Made by a program: the position numbers and the translations under genes. Under the pieces are notes generated by a model that saw only the letters and a list, made by a program, of their open reading frames with translations, did not search any database and was not told the DNA's origin. A stretch of 64,000 bases of DNA, taken from the NCBI GenBank assembly GCA_964247055.1, contig OZ176054.1, positions 10,168,001 through 10,232,000 of the forward strand, in the 5' to 3' direction. The DNA is from Paragordius varius (taxonomy: Eukaryota; Nematomorpha). Shown here one piece after another: positions 1 to 18,000 of the stretch; position 1 is the first letter of the stretch; every line of letters starts with the position of its first letter.

Positions 1-3000
1 CAAATATAGTGCCTAAAAATATTTTAGTACTCCCAACAATCCACCATATTTTTCAACAATCAAAATATATTAACATTCATATTATATCAACCAATAATAT
101 TTTAGTATTCGCACAATCAACAATATTTTTTCAACCATCAAATAATATTTCCAATAATTAAAATATATTACCCAAAAATATTTTTGTATTCCCAACAATC
201 AACCATATTTGTTCAACAATCAAATAATATTTCAAATAATCAAAATATACCCGATAAAAATTTAGTACTCCTAACAATCCACCATATTTTTCAACAATCA
301 AAATATATTAACATTCATATTATATAAACCAATAATATTTTAGTATTCCCACTATCAACCATATTTTTTCAACAATCAAATAATATTTCCTTTAATTAAA
401 ATATACTACTCAATAATATTTAGTATCCCCAACAATCAACCATATTTTTTTAACAACTAAATAATATTTCCAATAATTAAAATATATTACCCAAAAATAT
501 TTTTGTATTCCCAACAATCAACCATATTTTTCAACAATCGAATAATATTTCCCTCAATCAAAATATACCCAATAATATTTTAGTATTCCCAAAAATCAAC
601 CATATTTTTTTAACAGTGAAATTATATTTCCCACAATCAATATATATTACGTAAAAAACTTTTTAGTATTCCCAAAAATCAACCATATTTTTTCAACAAT
701 CAAATAATATTTACAATAATTAAAATATATTACCCAAAAATATTTTTGCATTCCCAACAATCAACCATATTTTATCAACAATCAAATAATATTTCAAATA
801 ATCAAAATATAGTGCCTAAAAATATTTTAGTACTCCTAACAATCCACCATATTTTTCAACAATCAAAATATATTAACATTCATATTATATAAACCAATAA
901 TATTTTAGTATTCCCACAATCAACCATATTTTTTCAACAATCAAATAATATTTCCTATAATTAAAATATACTACCCAATAATATTTAGTATTCCCAACAA
1001 TCAACCATATTTTTTTAACAACTTAATAATATTTCCAATAATTAAAATATATTACCCAATAAAATTTTAGTACTCCCAACAATCCACCATATTTTTCAAC
1101 AATTAAATAATACTTCCAATAATAAAAATATATTACCCAATAATATTAATTTCCAACAATCAACCATATTTTTTCAACTATCAAATAATATTTAAAATAA
1201 TCAAAATATATTACCCAAAAATATTTTAGTCCAACAATCAACCATATTTTTCAACAATCAAATAATATTTCCCACAATCAAAATATACCCAATAATATTT
1301 TAGTATTCCCATCAATCAACCATATTTTTTCAACAATCAAATAATATTTCCAATAATTAAAATATATTACCCAAAAATATTTTTGTATTCCCACAATCAA
1401 CCATATTTTTTCAACAATCGAATAATATTTCCTATAATTAAAATAGAATACCCAATAATATATAGTATTCCCAACAATCAACCATATTTTATCAACAATC
1501 AAATAATATTTCAAATAATCAAAATATAGTGCCTAAAAATATTTTAGTACTCCCAACAATCCATAATATTTTTCAACAATCAAAATATATTAACATTCAT
1601 ATTATATAAACCAATAATATTTTATTTTAGTATTCGCACAATCAACCATATTTTTTTCAACCATCAAATAATATTTCAAATAATCAAAATAGGGTGCCTA
1701 AAAATATTTATTATACCCAACAATCCACCATATTTTTCAACAATCGAATAATATTTCCCACAATCAAAATATACCCAATAATATTTTAGTATTCCCAAAA
1801 ATCAACCATATTTTTTCAACAATCAAATAATATTTACAATAATTAAAATATATTACCCAAAAATATTTTTGTATTCCCAACAATCAACCATATTTTATCA
1901 ACTATCAAATAATATTTCAAATAATCATAATATAGTGCCTAAAAATATTTTAGTATTCCCAACAATCCACCATATTTTTCAACAATCAAAATATATTAAC
2001 ATTCATATTATATAAACCAATAATATTTTAGTATTCCCACAATCAACCATATTTTTTCAACAATCAAATAATATTTCCTATAATTACAATATACTACCCA
2101 ATAATATTTAGTATTCCCAACAATCAACCATATTTTTTTAACAACTAAATAATATTTCCAATAATTAAAATATATTACCCAAAAATAATTTTGTATTCCC
2201 AACAATCAACCATATTTTTCAACAATCGAATAATATTTCCCACAATCAAAATATACCCAATAATATTTTAGTATTCCCAAAAATCAACCATATTTTTTTA
2301 ACAGTGAAATAATATTTCCCACAATCAAAATATATTACGTAAAAAACTTTTTAGTATTCCCAAAAATCAACCATATTTTTTCAACAATCAAATAATATTT
2401 CAAATAATCAAAATATAATGCCTAAAAATATTTTAGTATTCCCAACAATCCACCATATTTTTCAACAATCAAAATATATTAACATTTATATTATATAAAC
2501 CAATAATACAATCAACCATATTTTTATAAAATATCAAATAATATTTCAATAATTAAAATATATTACCCAAAAATATTTTTGTATTCCCAAAAATCAACCA
2601 TATTTTTTCAACTATCAAATAATATTTTAAATAATCAAAATATACCCAATAAAATTTTAGTACTCCTAACAATCCACCATATTTTTCAACAATCAAAATA
2701 TATTAACATTCATATTATATAAACCAATAATATTTTAGTATTCCCACAATCAACCATATTTTTTCAACAATCAAATAATATTTCCTATAATTAAAATATA
2801 CTACCCAATAATATTAATATTCCCAACAATCAACCATATTTTTTTAACAACTTAATAATATTTCCAATAATTAAAATATATTACCCAATAAAATTTTAGT
2901 ACTCCCAACAATCCACCATATTTTTCAACAATTAAATAATACTTCCAATAATAAAAATATATTACCCAATAATATTAATTCCCATCAATCAACCATATTT

Positions 3001-4160
3001 TTTCAACGATCAAATAATATTTCCAATAATCAAAATATATTACCCAAAAATATTTTAGTCCAACAATCAACCATATTTTTCAACAATCAAATAATATTTC
3101 CCACAATCAAAATATACTAACAATAATATATAGTATTCCCAACAATCAACCATATTTTTTAAACAACTAAATAATATTTCCAATAATTAAAATATATTAC
3201 CCCAAAATATTTTAGTATTCCCAACAATCAACCATATTATATCAACAATCAAATAATATTTCAAATAATCCAAATATAGTGCCTAAAAATATTTTAGTAC
3301 TCCCAACAATCCACCATATTTTTCAACAATCAAAATATATTAACATTCATATTATATCAACCAATAATATTTTAGTATTCGCACAATCAACAATATTTTT
3401 TCAACCATCAAATAATATTTCCAATAATTAAAATATATTACCCAAAAATATTTTTGTATTCCCAACAATCAACCATATTTGTTCAACAATCAAATAATAT
3501 TTCAAATAATCAAAATATACCCGATAAAAATTTAGTACTCCTAACAATCCACCATATTTTTCAACAATCAAAATATATTAACATTCATATTATATAAACC
3601 AATAATATTTTAGTATTCCCACAATCAACCATATTTTTTCAACAATCAAATAATATTTCCTTTAATTAAAATATATTACCCAAAAATATTTTTGTATTCC
3701 CAACAATCAACCATATTTTTTCAACAATCAAATAATATTTCCTATAATTACAATATACTACCCAATAATATTTAGTATCCCCAACAATCAACCATATTTT
3801 TTTAACAACTAAATAATATTTCCAATAATTAAAATATATTACCCAAAAATTTTTTGTATTCCCAACAATCAACCATATTTTTCAACAATCGAATAATATT
3901 TCCCTCAATCAAAATATACCCAATAATATTTTATTATTCCCAAAAATCAACCATATTTTTTTAACAGTGAAATTATATTTCCCACAATCAATATATATTA
4001 CGTAAAAAACTTTTTAGTATTCCCAAAAATCAACCATATTTTTTCAACAATAAAATAATATTTACAATAATTAAAATATATTACCCAAAAATATTTTTGC
4101 ATTCCCAACAATCAACCATATTTTATCAACAATCAAATAATATTTCAAATAATCAAAATA
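1..4160. repeat. Higher-order repeat, ~3.27 kb period
   Basis: Positions 1 to about 810 match positions 3271 to about 4160 in monomer order, including rare variants such as the interrupted CAACAATATTTTTTC, CCATATTTGTTC and CCCGATAAAAATTTAG. The second copy carries about one extra monomer near 3.67-3.76 kb, so the period steps from 3270 to about 3350. Confidence 0.8.
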
Positions 4161-7100
4161 TAGTGCCTAAAAATATTTTAGTACTCCCAACAATCCACCA
4201 TATTTTTCAACAATCAAAATATATTAACATTCATATTATATAAACCAATAATATTTTAGTATTCGCACAATCAACTATATTTTTTCAACCATCAAATAAT
4301 ATTTACAATAATTAAAATATATTACCCAAAAATATTTTTGTATTCCCACAATCAACCATATTTTTTCAACAATCAAATAATATTTCCTATAATTATACTA
4401 CCCAATAATATTTTTGTATTCCCAACAATCAACCATATTTTTCAACAATCGAATAATATTTCCCACAATCAAAATATACCCAAAAATATTTTAGTCCAAC
4501 AATCAACCATATTTTTCAACAATCAAATAATATTTCCCACAATCAAAATATACCCAATAATATTTTAGTATTCCCATCAATCAACCATATTTTTTCAACA
4601 ATCAAATAATATTTACAATAATTAAAATATATTACCCAAAAATATTTTTGTATTCCCAACAATCAACCATATTTTATCAACTATCAAATAATAAATCAAA
4701 TAATCAATATATACCCAATAATATTTTAGTATTCCCAACAATCAACCATATTTTTCAACAATCAAATAATATTTCCCACAATCAAAATATACCCAATAAT
4801 ATTTTAGTATTCCCAAAAATCAACTATATTTTTTCAACAATCAAATAATATTTACAATAATTAAAATATATTACCCAAAAATATTTTTGTATTCCCAACA
4901 ATCAACCATATTTTTTCAACTATCAAATAATATTTCCAATAATCAAAATATATTACCCAAAAATATTTTAGTCCAACAATCAACCATATTTTTCAACAAT
5001 CAAATAATATTTCCCACAATCAAAATATACCCAATAATATTTTATAATTCCCATCAATCAACCATATTTTTCCAACGATCAAATAATATTTAAAATAATT
5101 AAAATATATTACCCAAAAATATTTTTGTATTCCCACAATCAACCATATTTTTTCAACAATCAAATAATATTTCCTATAATTAAAATATACTACCCAATAA
5201 TATATAGTATTCCCAACAATCAACCATATTTTTTAAACAACTAAATAATATTTCCAATAATTAAAATATATTACCCCAAAATATTTTAGTATTCCCAACA
5301 ATCAACCATATTTTATCAACAATCAAATAATATTTTAAATAATCTAAATATAGTGCCTAAAAATATTTTAGTACTCCCAACAATCCACCATATTTTTCAA
5401 CAATCAAAATATAATAACATTCATATTATATCAACCAATAATATTTTAGTATTCGCACAATCAACCATATTTTTTCAACCATCAAATAATATTTCAATAA
5501 TTAAAATATATTACCCAAAAATATTTTTGTATTCACAAAAATCAACCATATTTTTTCAACTATCAAATAATATTTCAAATAATCAAAATATACCCAATAA
5601 AATTTTAGTACTTATAACAATCCACCATATTTTTCAACAATCAAAATATATTAACATTCATATTATATAAACCAATAATATTTTAGTATTCCCACAATCA
5701 ACCATATTTTTTCAACAATCAAATAATATTTCCAATAATTAAAATATATTACACAAAAATATTTTTGTATTGAAACAAACCATATTTTTCAACAATCGAA
5801 TAATATTTACAATAATTAAAATATATTACCCAAAAATATTTTTGTATTCACAAAAATCAACCATATTTTTTCAACTATCAAATAATATTTCAAATAATCA
5901 AAATATACCCAATAAAATTTTAGTACTTATAACAATCCACCATATTTTTCAACCAAAATATATTAACATTCAAATTATATAAACCAATAATATTTTAGTA
6001 TTCCCACAATCAACCATATTTTTTCAACCATCAAATAATATTTCAATAATTAAAATATATTACCAAAAATATTTTTGTATTCATAAAAATCAACCATATT
6101 TTTTCAACAATCAAATAATATTTCCCACAATCAAAATATACCCAATAATATTTTAGTATTCCCAACAATCAACCATATTTTTTCAACAATAAAATAATAT
6201 TTTCCACAATCAAAATATATTACGCAAAAAATATTTTATTCCCAAAAATCAACTATATTTTTTCAACAAACAAATAATATTTACAATAATTAAAATATAT
6301 TACCCAAAAATATTTTTGTATTCCCAACAAACAACCATATTTTTTCAACTATCAAATAATATTTCAAATAATCAAAATATACCCAATAAAATTTTAGTAC
6401 TCCCAACAATCCACCATATTTTTCAACAATTAAATAATACTTCCAATAATAAAAATATATTACCCAATAATATTAATTTCCAACAATCAACCATATTTTT
6501 TCAACTATCAAATAATATTTAAAATAATCAAAATATATTACCCAAAAATATTTTAGTCCAACAATCAACCATATTTTTCAACAATCAAATAATATTTCCC
6601 ACAATCAAAATATACCCAATAATATTTTAGTATTCCCATCAATCAACCATATTTTTTCAACAATCAAATAATATTTCCAATAATTAAAATATATTACCCA
6701 AAAATATTTTTGTATTCCCACAATCAACCATATTTTTTCAACAATCAAATAATATTTCCTATAATTAAAATATAATACCCAATAATATATAGTATTCCCA
6801 ACAATCAACCATATTTTATCAACAATCAAATAATATTTCAAATAATCAAAATATAGTGCCTAAAAATATTTTAGTACTCCCAACAATCCATAATATTTTT
6901 CAACAATCAAAATATATTAACATTCATATTATATAAACCAATAATATTTTAGTATTCGCACAATCAACCATATTTTTTTCAACCATCAAATAATATTTCA
7001 AATAATCAAAATATAGTGCCGAAAAATATTTATTATACCCAACAATCCACCATATTTTTCAACAATCGAATAATATTTCCCACAATCAAAATATACCCAA

Positions 7101-10100
7101 TAATATTTTAGTATTCCCAAAAATCAACCATATTTTTTCAACAATCAAATAATATTTTATATAATTAAAATATACTACCCAATAATATTTAGTATTCCCA
7201 ACAATCAACCATATTTTTTCAACGATCAAATAATATTTAAAATAATTAAAATATATTACCCAAAAATATTTTTGTATTCCCACAATCAACCATATTTTTT
7301 CAACAATCAAATAATATTTCCTATAATTAAAATATACTACCCAATAATATATAGTATTCCCAACAATCAACCATATTTTTTAAACAACTAAATAATATTT
7401 CCAATAATTAAAATATATTACCCCAAAATATTTTAGTATTCCCAACAATCAACCATATTTTATCAACAATCAAATAATATTTCAAATAATCAAAATATAG
7501 TGCCTAAAAATATTTTAGTACTCCCAACAATCCACCATATTTTTCAACAATCAAAATATATTAACATTCATATTATATCAACCAATAATATTTTAGTATT
7601 CGCACAATCAACCATATTTTTTCAACCATCAAATAATATTTCAATAATTAAAATATATTACCCAAAAATATTTTTGTATTCACAAAAATCAACCATATTT
7701 TTTCAACTATCAAATAATATTTCAAATAATCAAAATATACCCAATAAAGTTTTAGTACTTATAACAATCCAACATATTTTTTAACAATCAAAATATATTA
7801 ACATTCATATTATATAAACCAATAATATTTTAGTATTCCCACAATCAACCATATTTTTTCAACAATCAAATAATATTTCCAATAATTAAAATATATTACC
7901 CAAAAATATTTTTGTATTCCCACAATCAACCATATTTTTCAACAATCGAATAATATTTACAATAATTAAAATATATTACCCAAAAATATTTTTGTATTCA
8001 CAAAAATCAACCATATTTTTTCAACTATCAAATAATATTTCAAATAATCAAAATATACCCAATAAAATTTTAGTACTTATAACAATCCACGATATTTTTC
8101 AACAATCAAAATATATTAACATTCATATTATATAAACCAATAATATTTTAGTATTCCCACAATCAACCATATTTTTTCAACCATCAAATAATATTTCAAT
8201 AATTAAAATATATTACCCAAAATATTTTTGTATTCCCACAATCAACCATATTTTTTCAACAATCAAATAATATTTCCTATAATTAAAATATAATACCCAA
8301 TAATATATAGTATTCCCAACAATCAACCATATTTTTTCAACAATCAAATAATATTTCCCACAATCAAAATATACCCAATAATATTTTAGTATTCCCAACA
8401 ATCAACCATATTTTTTCAACAATGAAATAATATTTTCCACAATCCAAATATATTACGCAAAAAATATTTTATTCCCAAAAATCAACTATATTTTTTCAAC
8501 AATCAAATAATATTTACAATAATTAAAATATATTACCCAAAAATATTTTTGTATTCCCAACAATCAACCATATTTTTTCAACAATCAAATAATATTTCCT
8601 ATAATTAAAATATACTACCCAATAATATATAGTATTCCCAACAATCAACCATATTTTTTAAACAACTAAATAATATTTCCAATAATTAAAATATATTACC
8701 CCAAAATATTTTAGTATTCCCAACAATCAACCATATTTTATCAACAATCAAATAATATTTACAATAATTAAAATATATTACCCAAAAATATTTTTGTATT
8801 CACAAAAATCAACCATATTTTTTCAACTATCAAATAATATTTCAAATAATCAAAATATACCCAATAAAATTTTAGTACTTATAACAATCCACGATATTTT
8901 TCAACAATCAAAATATATTAACATTCATATTATATAAACCAATAATATTTTAGTATTCCCACAATCAACCATATTTTTTCAACCATCAAATAATATTTCA
9001 ATAATTAAAATATATTACCCAAAAATATTTTTGTATTCCCACAATCAACCATATTTTTTCAACAATCAAATAATATTTCCTATAATTAAAATATAATACC
9101 CAATAATATATAGTATTCCCAACAATCAACCATATTTTTTCAACAATCAAATAATATTTCCCACAATCAAAATATACCCAATAATATTTTAGTATTCCCA
9201 ACAATCAACCATATTTTTTCAACAATGAAATAATATTTTCCACAATCAAAATATATTACGCAAAAAATATTTTATTCCCAAAAATCAACTATATTTTTTC
9301 AACAATCAAATAATATTTACAATAATTAAAATATATTACCCAAAAATATTTTTGTATTCCCAACAATCAACCATATTTTTTCAACTATCAAATAATATTT
9401 CAAATAATCAAAATATACCCAATAAAATTTTAGTACTCCCAACAATCCACCATATTTTTCAACAATTAAATAATACTTCCAATAATAAAAATATATTACC
9501 CAATAATATTAATTTCCAACAATCAACCATATTTTTTCAACTATCAAATAATATTTAAAATAATCAAAATATATTACCCAAAAATATTTTAGTCCAACAA
9601 TCAACCATATTTTTCAACAATCAAATAATATTTCCCACAATCAAAATATACCCAATAATATTTTAGTATTCCCATCAATCAACCATATTTTTTCAACAAT
9701 CAAATAATATTTCCAATAATTAAAATATATTACCCAAAAATATTTTTGTATTCCCACAATCAACCATATTTTTTCAACAATCAAATAATATTTCCTATAA
9801 TTAAAATATAATACCCAATAATATATAGTATTCCCAACAATCAACCATATTTTTTTAACAACTAAATAATATTTTCCACAATCAAAATATATTACGCAAA
9901 AAATATTTTAGTATTCCCAAAAATCAACCATATTTTTTCAACAATCAAATAATATTTACAATAATTAAAATATATTACCCAAAAATATTTTTGTATTCCC
10001 AACAATCAACCATATTTTATCTCCTATCAAATAATAAATCAAATAATCAATATATACCCAATAATATTTTAGTATTCCCAACAATCAACCATATTTTTTC

Positions 10101-12071
10101 AACAATGAAATAATATTTTCCACAATCAAAATATATTACGCAAAAAATATTTTAGTATTCCCAAAAATCAACCATATTTTTTCAACAATCAAATAATATT
10201 TACAATAATTAAAATATATTACCCAAAAATATTTTTGTATTCCCAACAATCAACCATATTTTATCTCCTCTCAAATAATAAATCAAATAATCAATATATA
10301 CCCAATAATATTTTAGTATTCCCAACAATCAACCATATTTTTTCAACAATGAAATAATATTTCCCACAATCAAAATATATTACGCAAAAAATATTTTAGT
10401 ATTCCCAAAAATCAACTATATTTTTTCAACAAACAAATAATATTTACAATAATTAAAATATATTACCCAAAAATATTTTTGTATTCCCAACAATCAACCA
10501 TATTTTTTCAACTATCAAATAATATTTCAAATAATCAAAATATATTACCCAAAAATATTTTTGTATTCCCAACAATCAACCATATTTTTTTAACAACTAA
10601 ATAATATTTCCAATAATTAAAATATATTACCCAAAAATATTTTTGTATTCCCAACAATCAACCATATTTTTCAACAATCGAATAATATTTCCCACAATCA
10701 AAATATACCCAATAATATTTTAGTATTCCCAACAATCAACCATATTTTTTCAACAATGAAATAATATTTTCCACAATCAAAATATATTACGCAAAAAATA
10801 TTTTAGTAATCCCCAAAATCAACCATATTTTTTCAACAATCAAATAATATTTACAATAATTAAAATATATTACCCAAAAATATTTTTGTATTCCCAACAA
10901 TCAACCATAGTTTATCAACTATCAAATAATAAATCAAATAATCAATATATACCCAATAATATTTTAGTATTCCCAACAATCAACCATATTTTTTCAACAA
11001 TGAAATAATATTTCCTAGAATCAAAATATATTACGCAAAATTCTAGTATTCCCAAAAATCAACTATATTTTTTCAACGATCAAATAATATTTACAATAAT
11101 TAAAATATATTACCCAAAAATGTTTTAGTATTCCCAAAAATCAACCATATTTTTTCAACTATCAAATAATATTTCAAATAATCAAAATATATTACCCAAA
11201 AATATTTTTGTATTCCCAACAATCAACCATATTTTTTTAACAACTAAATAATATTTCCAATAATTAAAATATATTACCCAAAAATATTTTTCTATTCCCA
11301 ACAATCAACCATATTTTTCAACAATCGAATAATATTTCCCACAATAAAATATACCCAATAATATTTTAGTATTCCCAACAATCAACCATATTTTTTCAAC
11401 AATGAAATAATATTTTCCACAATCAAAATATATTACGCAAAAAATATTTTAGTATTCCCAAAAATCAACCATATTTTTTCAACTATCAAATAATATTTCA
11501 AATAATCAAAATATATTACCCAAAAATATTTTTGTATTCCCAACAATCAACCATATTTTTTTAACAACTAAATAATATTTCCAATAATTAAAATATATTA
11601 CCCAAAAATATTTTTGTATTCCCAACAATCAACCATATTTTTCAACAATCGAATAATATTTCCCACAATCAAAATATACCCAATAATATTTTAGTATTCC
11701 CAACAATCAACCATATTTTTTAACAATGAAATAATATTTTCCACAATCAAAATATATTACGCAAAAAATATTTTAGTACCCCAAAATCAACCATATTTTT
11801 TCAACAATCAAATAATATTTACAATAATTAAAATATATTACCCAAAAATATTTTTGTATTCCCAACAATCAACCATATTTTATCAACTATCAAATAATAA
11901 ATCAAATAATCAATATATACCCAATAATATTTTAGTATTCCCAACAATCAACCATATTTTTTCAACAATGAAATAATATTTCCCACAATCAAAATATATT
12001 ACGCAAAAAATATTCTGGTATTCCCAAAAATCAACTATATTTTTTCAACGATCAAATAATATTTACAATAA

Positions 12072-15000
12072 TTAAAATATATTAACCAAAAATATTTTTG
12101 TATTCCCAACAATCAACCATATTTTTTTAACTATCAAATAATATTTCAAATAATCAAAATATATTACCCAAAAATATTTTTGTATTCCAACAATCAACCA
12201 TATTTTTTCAACAATCAAATAATATTTCCTATAATTAAAATATACTACCCAATAATATTTAGTATTCCCAACAATCCACCATATTTTTTCAACAATCAAA
12301 TAAAATTTCCCACAATCAAAATATAATTACCCAAAAATATTTTAGTATTCCCAAAAATCAACCATATTTTTTCAACAATCAAATAATATTTACAATAATT
12401 AAAATATATTACCCAAAAATATTTTTTGTATTCCCAACAATCAACCATATTTTTCAAGAATTAAATAATATTTTCCACAATCAAAATATATTACGCAAAA
12501 AATATTTTAGTATTCTTAAAAATCAACCATATTTTTTCAACAATCAAATATTTACAATAATTAAAATATATTACCCAAAAATATTTTTGTATTCCCAACA
12601 ATCAACCATATTTTATCAACTATCAAATAATATTTCAAATAATCAATATATACCCAATAATATTTTAGTATTCCCAACAATCAACCATATTTTTTCAACA
12701 ATGAAATAATATTTTCCACAATCAAAATATATTACGCAAAAAATATTTTAGTATTCCCAAAAATCAACTATATTTTTTCAACAATCAAATAATATTTACA
12801 ATAATTAAAATATATTACCCAAAAATATTTTTGTATTCCCAACAATCAACCATATTTTTTCAACTATGAAATAATATTTCAAATAATCAAAATATACCCA
12901 ATAAAATTTTAGTACTCCCAAAAATCCTCCATATTTTTCAACAATTAAATAATACTTCCAATAATAAAAATATATTACCCAATAATATTAATTTGCAACA
13001 ATCAACCTTATTTTATCAACTATCAAATAATATTTCCAATAATCAAAATATATTACCCAAAAATATTTTAGTCCAACAATCAACCATATTTTTCAACAAT
13101 CAAATAATATTTCCCACAATCAAAATATACCCAATAATATTTTAGTATTCCCATCAATCAACCATATTTTTTCAACAATCAAATAATATTTCCAATAATT
13201 AAAATATACTACCCAATAATATTTAGTATTCCCAACAATCCACCATATTTTTTTAACAATCAAATAATATTTCAATAATTAACATATATTACCCAAAAAT
13301 ATTTTTGTATTCCCAACAATCAACCATATTTTTCAACAATCGAATAATATTTCCCACAATCAAAATATACCCAATAATATTTTAGTATTCCCAACAATCA
13401 ACCATATTTTTTCAACAATGAAATAATATTTTCCACAATCAAAATATACCCAAAAATATTTTTGTATTCCCACAATCAACCATATTTTTTCAACAATCAA
13501 ATAATATTTCCAATAATTAAAATATACTACCCAATAATATTTAGTATTCCCAACAATCCACCATATTTTTTCAACAATCAAATAATATTTCAATAATTAA
13601 CATATATTACCCAAAAATATTTTTGTATTCCCAACAATCAACCATATTTTTCAACAATCGAATAATATTTCCCACAATCAAAATATACCCAATAATATTT
13701 TAGTATTCCCAACAATCAACCATATTTTTTCAACAATGAAATAATATTTTCCACAATCAAAATATATTACGCAAAAAATATTTTAGTATTCCCCAAAATC
13801 AACCATATTTTTTCAACAATCAAATAATATTTACAATAATTAAAATATATTACCCAAAAATATTTTTGTATTCCCAACAATCAACCATATTTTATCAACT
13901 ATCAAATAATAAATCAAATAATCAATATATACCCAATAATATTTTAGTATTCCCAACAATCAACCATATTTTTTCAACAATGAAATAATATTTCCCACAA
14001 TCAAAATATATTACGCAAAAAATATTCTAGTATTCCCAAAAATCAACTATATTTTTTCAACAATCAAATAATATTTACAATAATTAAAATATATTACCCA
14101 AAAATATTTTTGTATTCCCAACAATCAACCATATTTTTTCAACAATCAAATAATATTTACAATAATTAAAATATATTACCCAAAAATATTTTTGTATTCC
14201 CAACAATCAACCATATTTTATCAACTATCAAATAATAAATCAAATAATCAATATATACCCAATAATATTTTAGTATTCCCAACAATCAACCATATTTTTT
14301 CAACAATGAAATAATATTTCCCACAATCAAAATATATTACGCAAAAAATATTCTGGTATTCCCAAAAATCAACTATATTTTTTCAACGATCAAATAATAT
14401 TTACAATAATTAAAATATATTAACCAAAAATATTTTTGTATTCCCAACAATCAACCATATTTTTTTAACTATCAAATAATATTTCAAATAATCAAAATAT
14501 ATTAACCAAAAATATTTTTGTATTCCCAACAATCAACCATATTTTTTTAACTATCAAATAATATTTCAAATAATCAAAATATATTACCCAAAAATATTTT
14601 TGTATTCCAACAATCAACCATATTTTTTCAACAATCAAATAATATTTCCTATAATTAAAATATACTACCCAATAATATTTAGTATTCCCAACAATCCACC
14701 ATATTTTTTCAACAATCAAATAAAATTTCCCACAATCAAAATATAATTACCCAAAAATATTTTAGTATTCCCAAAAATCAACCATATTTTTTCAACAATC
14801 AAATAATATTTACAATAATTAAAATATATTACCCAAAAATATTTTTTGTATTCCCAACAATCAACCATATTTTTCAAGAATTAAATAATATTTTCCACAA
14901 TCAAAATATATTACGCAAAAAATATTTTAGTATTCTTAAAAATCAACCATATTTTTTCAACAATCAAATATTTACAATAATTAAAATATATTACCCAAAA

Positions 15001-18000
15001 ATATTTTTGTATTCCCAACAATCAACCATATTTTATCAACTATCAAATAATATTTCAAATAATCAATATATACCCAATAATATTTTAGTATTCCCAACAA
15101 TCAACCATATTTTTTCAACAATGAAATAATATTTTCCACAATCAAAATATATTACGCAAAAAATATTTTAGTATTCCCAAAAATCAACTATATTTTTTCA
15201 ACAATCAAATAATATTTACAATAATTAAAATATATTACCCAAAAATATTTTTGTATTCCCAACAATCAACCATATTTTTTCAACTATGAAATAATATTTC
15301 AAATAATCAAAATATACCCAATAAAATTTTAGTACTCCCAAAAATCCTCCATATTTTTCAACAATTAAATAATACTTCCAATAATAAAAATATATTACCC
15401 AATAATATTAATTTCCAACAATCAACCATATTTTATCAACTATCAAATAATATTTCCAATAATCAAAATATATTACCCAAAAATATTTTAGTCCAACAAT
15501 CAACCATATTTTTCAACAATCAAATAATATTTCCCACAATCAAAATATACCCAATAATATTTTAGTATTCCCATCAATCAACCATATTTTTTCAACAATC
15601 AAATAATATTTCCAATAATTAAAATATACTACCCAATAATATTTAGTATTCCCAACAATCCACCATATTTTTTTAACAATCAAATAATATTTCAATAATT
15701 AACATATATTACCCAAAAATATTTTTGTATTCCCAACAATCAACCATATTTTTCAACAATCGAATAATATTTCCCACAATCAAAATATACCCAATAATAT
15801 TTTAGTATTCCCAACAATCAACCATATTTTTTCAACAATGAAATAATATTTTCCACAATCAAAATATACCCAAAAATATTTTTGTATTCCCACAATCAAC
15901 CATATTTTTTCAACAATCAAATAATATTTCCAATAATTAAAATATACTACCCAATAATATTTAGTATTCCCTACAATCCACCATATTTTTTCAACAATCA
16001 AATAATATTTCAATAATTAACATATATTACCCAAAAATATTTTTGTATTCCCAACAATCAACCATATTTTTCAACAATCGAATAATATTTCCCACAATCA
16101 AAATATACCCAATAATATTTTAGTATTCCCAACAATCAACCATATTTTTTCAACAATGAAATAATATTTTCCACAATCAAAATATATTACGCAAAAAATA
16201 TTTTAGTATTCCCCAAAATCAACCATATTTTTTCAACAATCAAATAATATTTACAATAATTAAAATATATTACCCAAAAATATTTTTGTATTCCCAACAA
16301 TCAACCATATTTTATCAACTATCAAATAATAAATCAAATAATCAATATATACCCAATAATATTTTAGTATTCCCAACAATCAACCATATTTTTTCAACAA
16401 TGAAATAATATTTCCCACAATCAAAATATATTACGCAAAAAATATTCTAGTATTCCCAAAAATCAACTATATTTTTTCAACAATCAAATAATATTTACAA
16501 TAATTAAAATATATTACCCAAAAATATTTTTGTATTCCCAACAATCAACCATATTTTTTTAACTATCAAATAATGTTTCAAATAATCAAAATATATTACC
16601 CAAAGATATTTTTGTATTCCAACAATCAACCATATTTTTACAACAATAAAATAATATTTCCTATAATTAAAATATACTACCCAATAATATTTAGTATTCC
16701 AAACAATCAACCATATTTTTTTAACAACTAAATAATATTTCCAATAATTAAAATATATTACCCAAAAATATTTTTGTATTCCCAACAATCAACCATATTT
16801 TTCAACAATCGAATAATATTTCCCACAATCAAAATATACCCAATAATATTTTAGTATTCCCAACAATCAACCATATTTTTTAACAATGAAATAATATTTT
16901 CCACAATCAAAATATATTACGCAAAAAATATTTTAGTACCCCAAAATCAACCATATTTTTTCAACAATCAAATAATATTTACAATAATTAAAATATATTA
17001 CCCAAAAATATTTTTGTATTCCCAACAATCAACCATATTTTATCAACTATCAAATAATAAATCAAATAATCAATATATACCCAATAATATTTTAGTATTC
17101 CCAACAATCAACCATATTTTTTCAACAATGAAATAATATTTCCCACAATCAAAATATATTACGCAAAAAATATTCTGGTATTCCCAAAAATCAACTATAT
17201 TTTTTCAACGATCAAATAATATTTACAATAATTAAAATATATTAACCAAAAATATTTTTGTATTCCCAACAATCAACCATATTTTTTTAACTATCAAATA
17301 ATATTTCAAATAATCAAAATATATTACCCAAAAATATTTTTGTATTCCAACAATCAACCATATTTTTTCAACAATCAAATAATATTTCCTATAATTAAAA
17401 TATACTACCCAATAATATTTAGTATTCCCAACAATCCACCATATTTTTTCAACAATCAAATAAAATTTCCCACAATCAAAATATAATTACCCAAAAATAT
17501 TTTAGTATTCCCAAAAATCAACCATATTTTTTCAACAATCAAATAATATTTACAATAATTAAAATATATTACCCAAAAATATTTTTTGTATTCCCAACAA
17601 TCAACCATATTTTTCAAGAATTAAATAATATTTTCCACAATCAAAATATATTACGCAAAAAATATTTTAGTATTCTTAAAAATCAACCATATTTTTTCAA
17701 CAATCAAATATTTACAATAATTAAAATATATTACCCAAAAATATTTTTGTATTCCCAACAATCAACCATATTTTATCAACTATTAAATAATATTTCAAAT
17801 AATCAATATATACCCAATAATATTTTAGTATTCCCAACAATCAACCATATTTTTTCAACAATGAAATAATATTTTCCACAATCAAAATATATTACGCAAA
17901 AAATATTTTAGTATTCCCAAAAATCAACTATATTTTTTCAACAATCAAATAATATTTACAATAATTAAAATATATTACCCAAAAATATTTTTGTATTCCC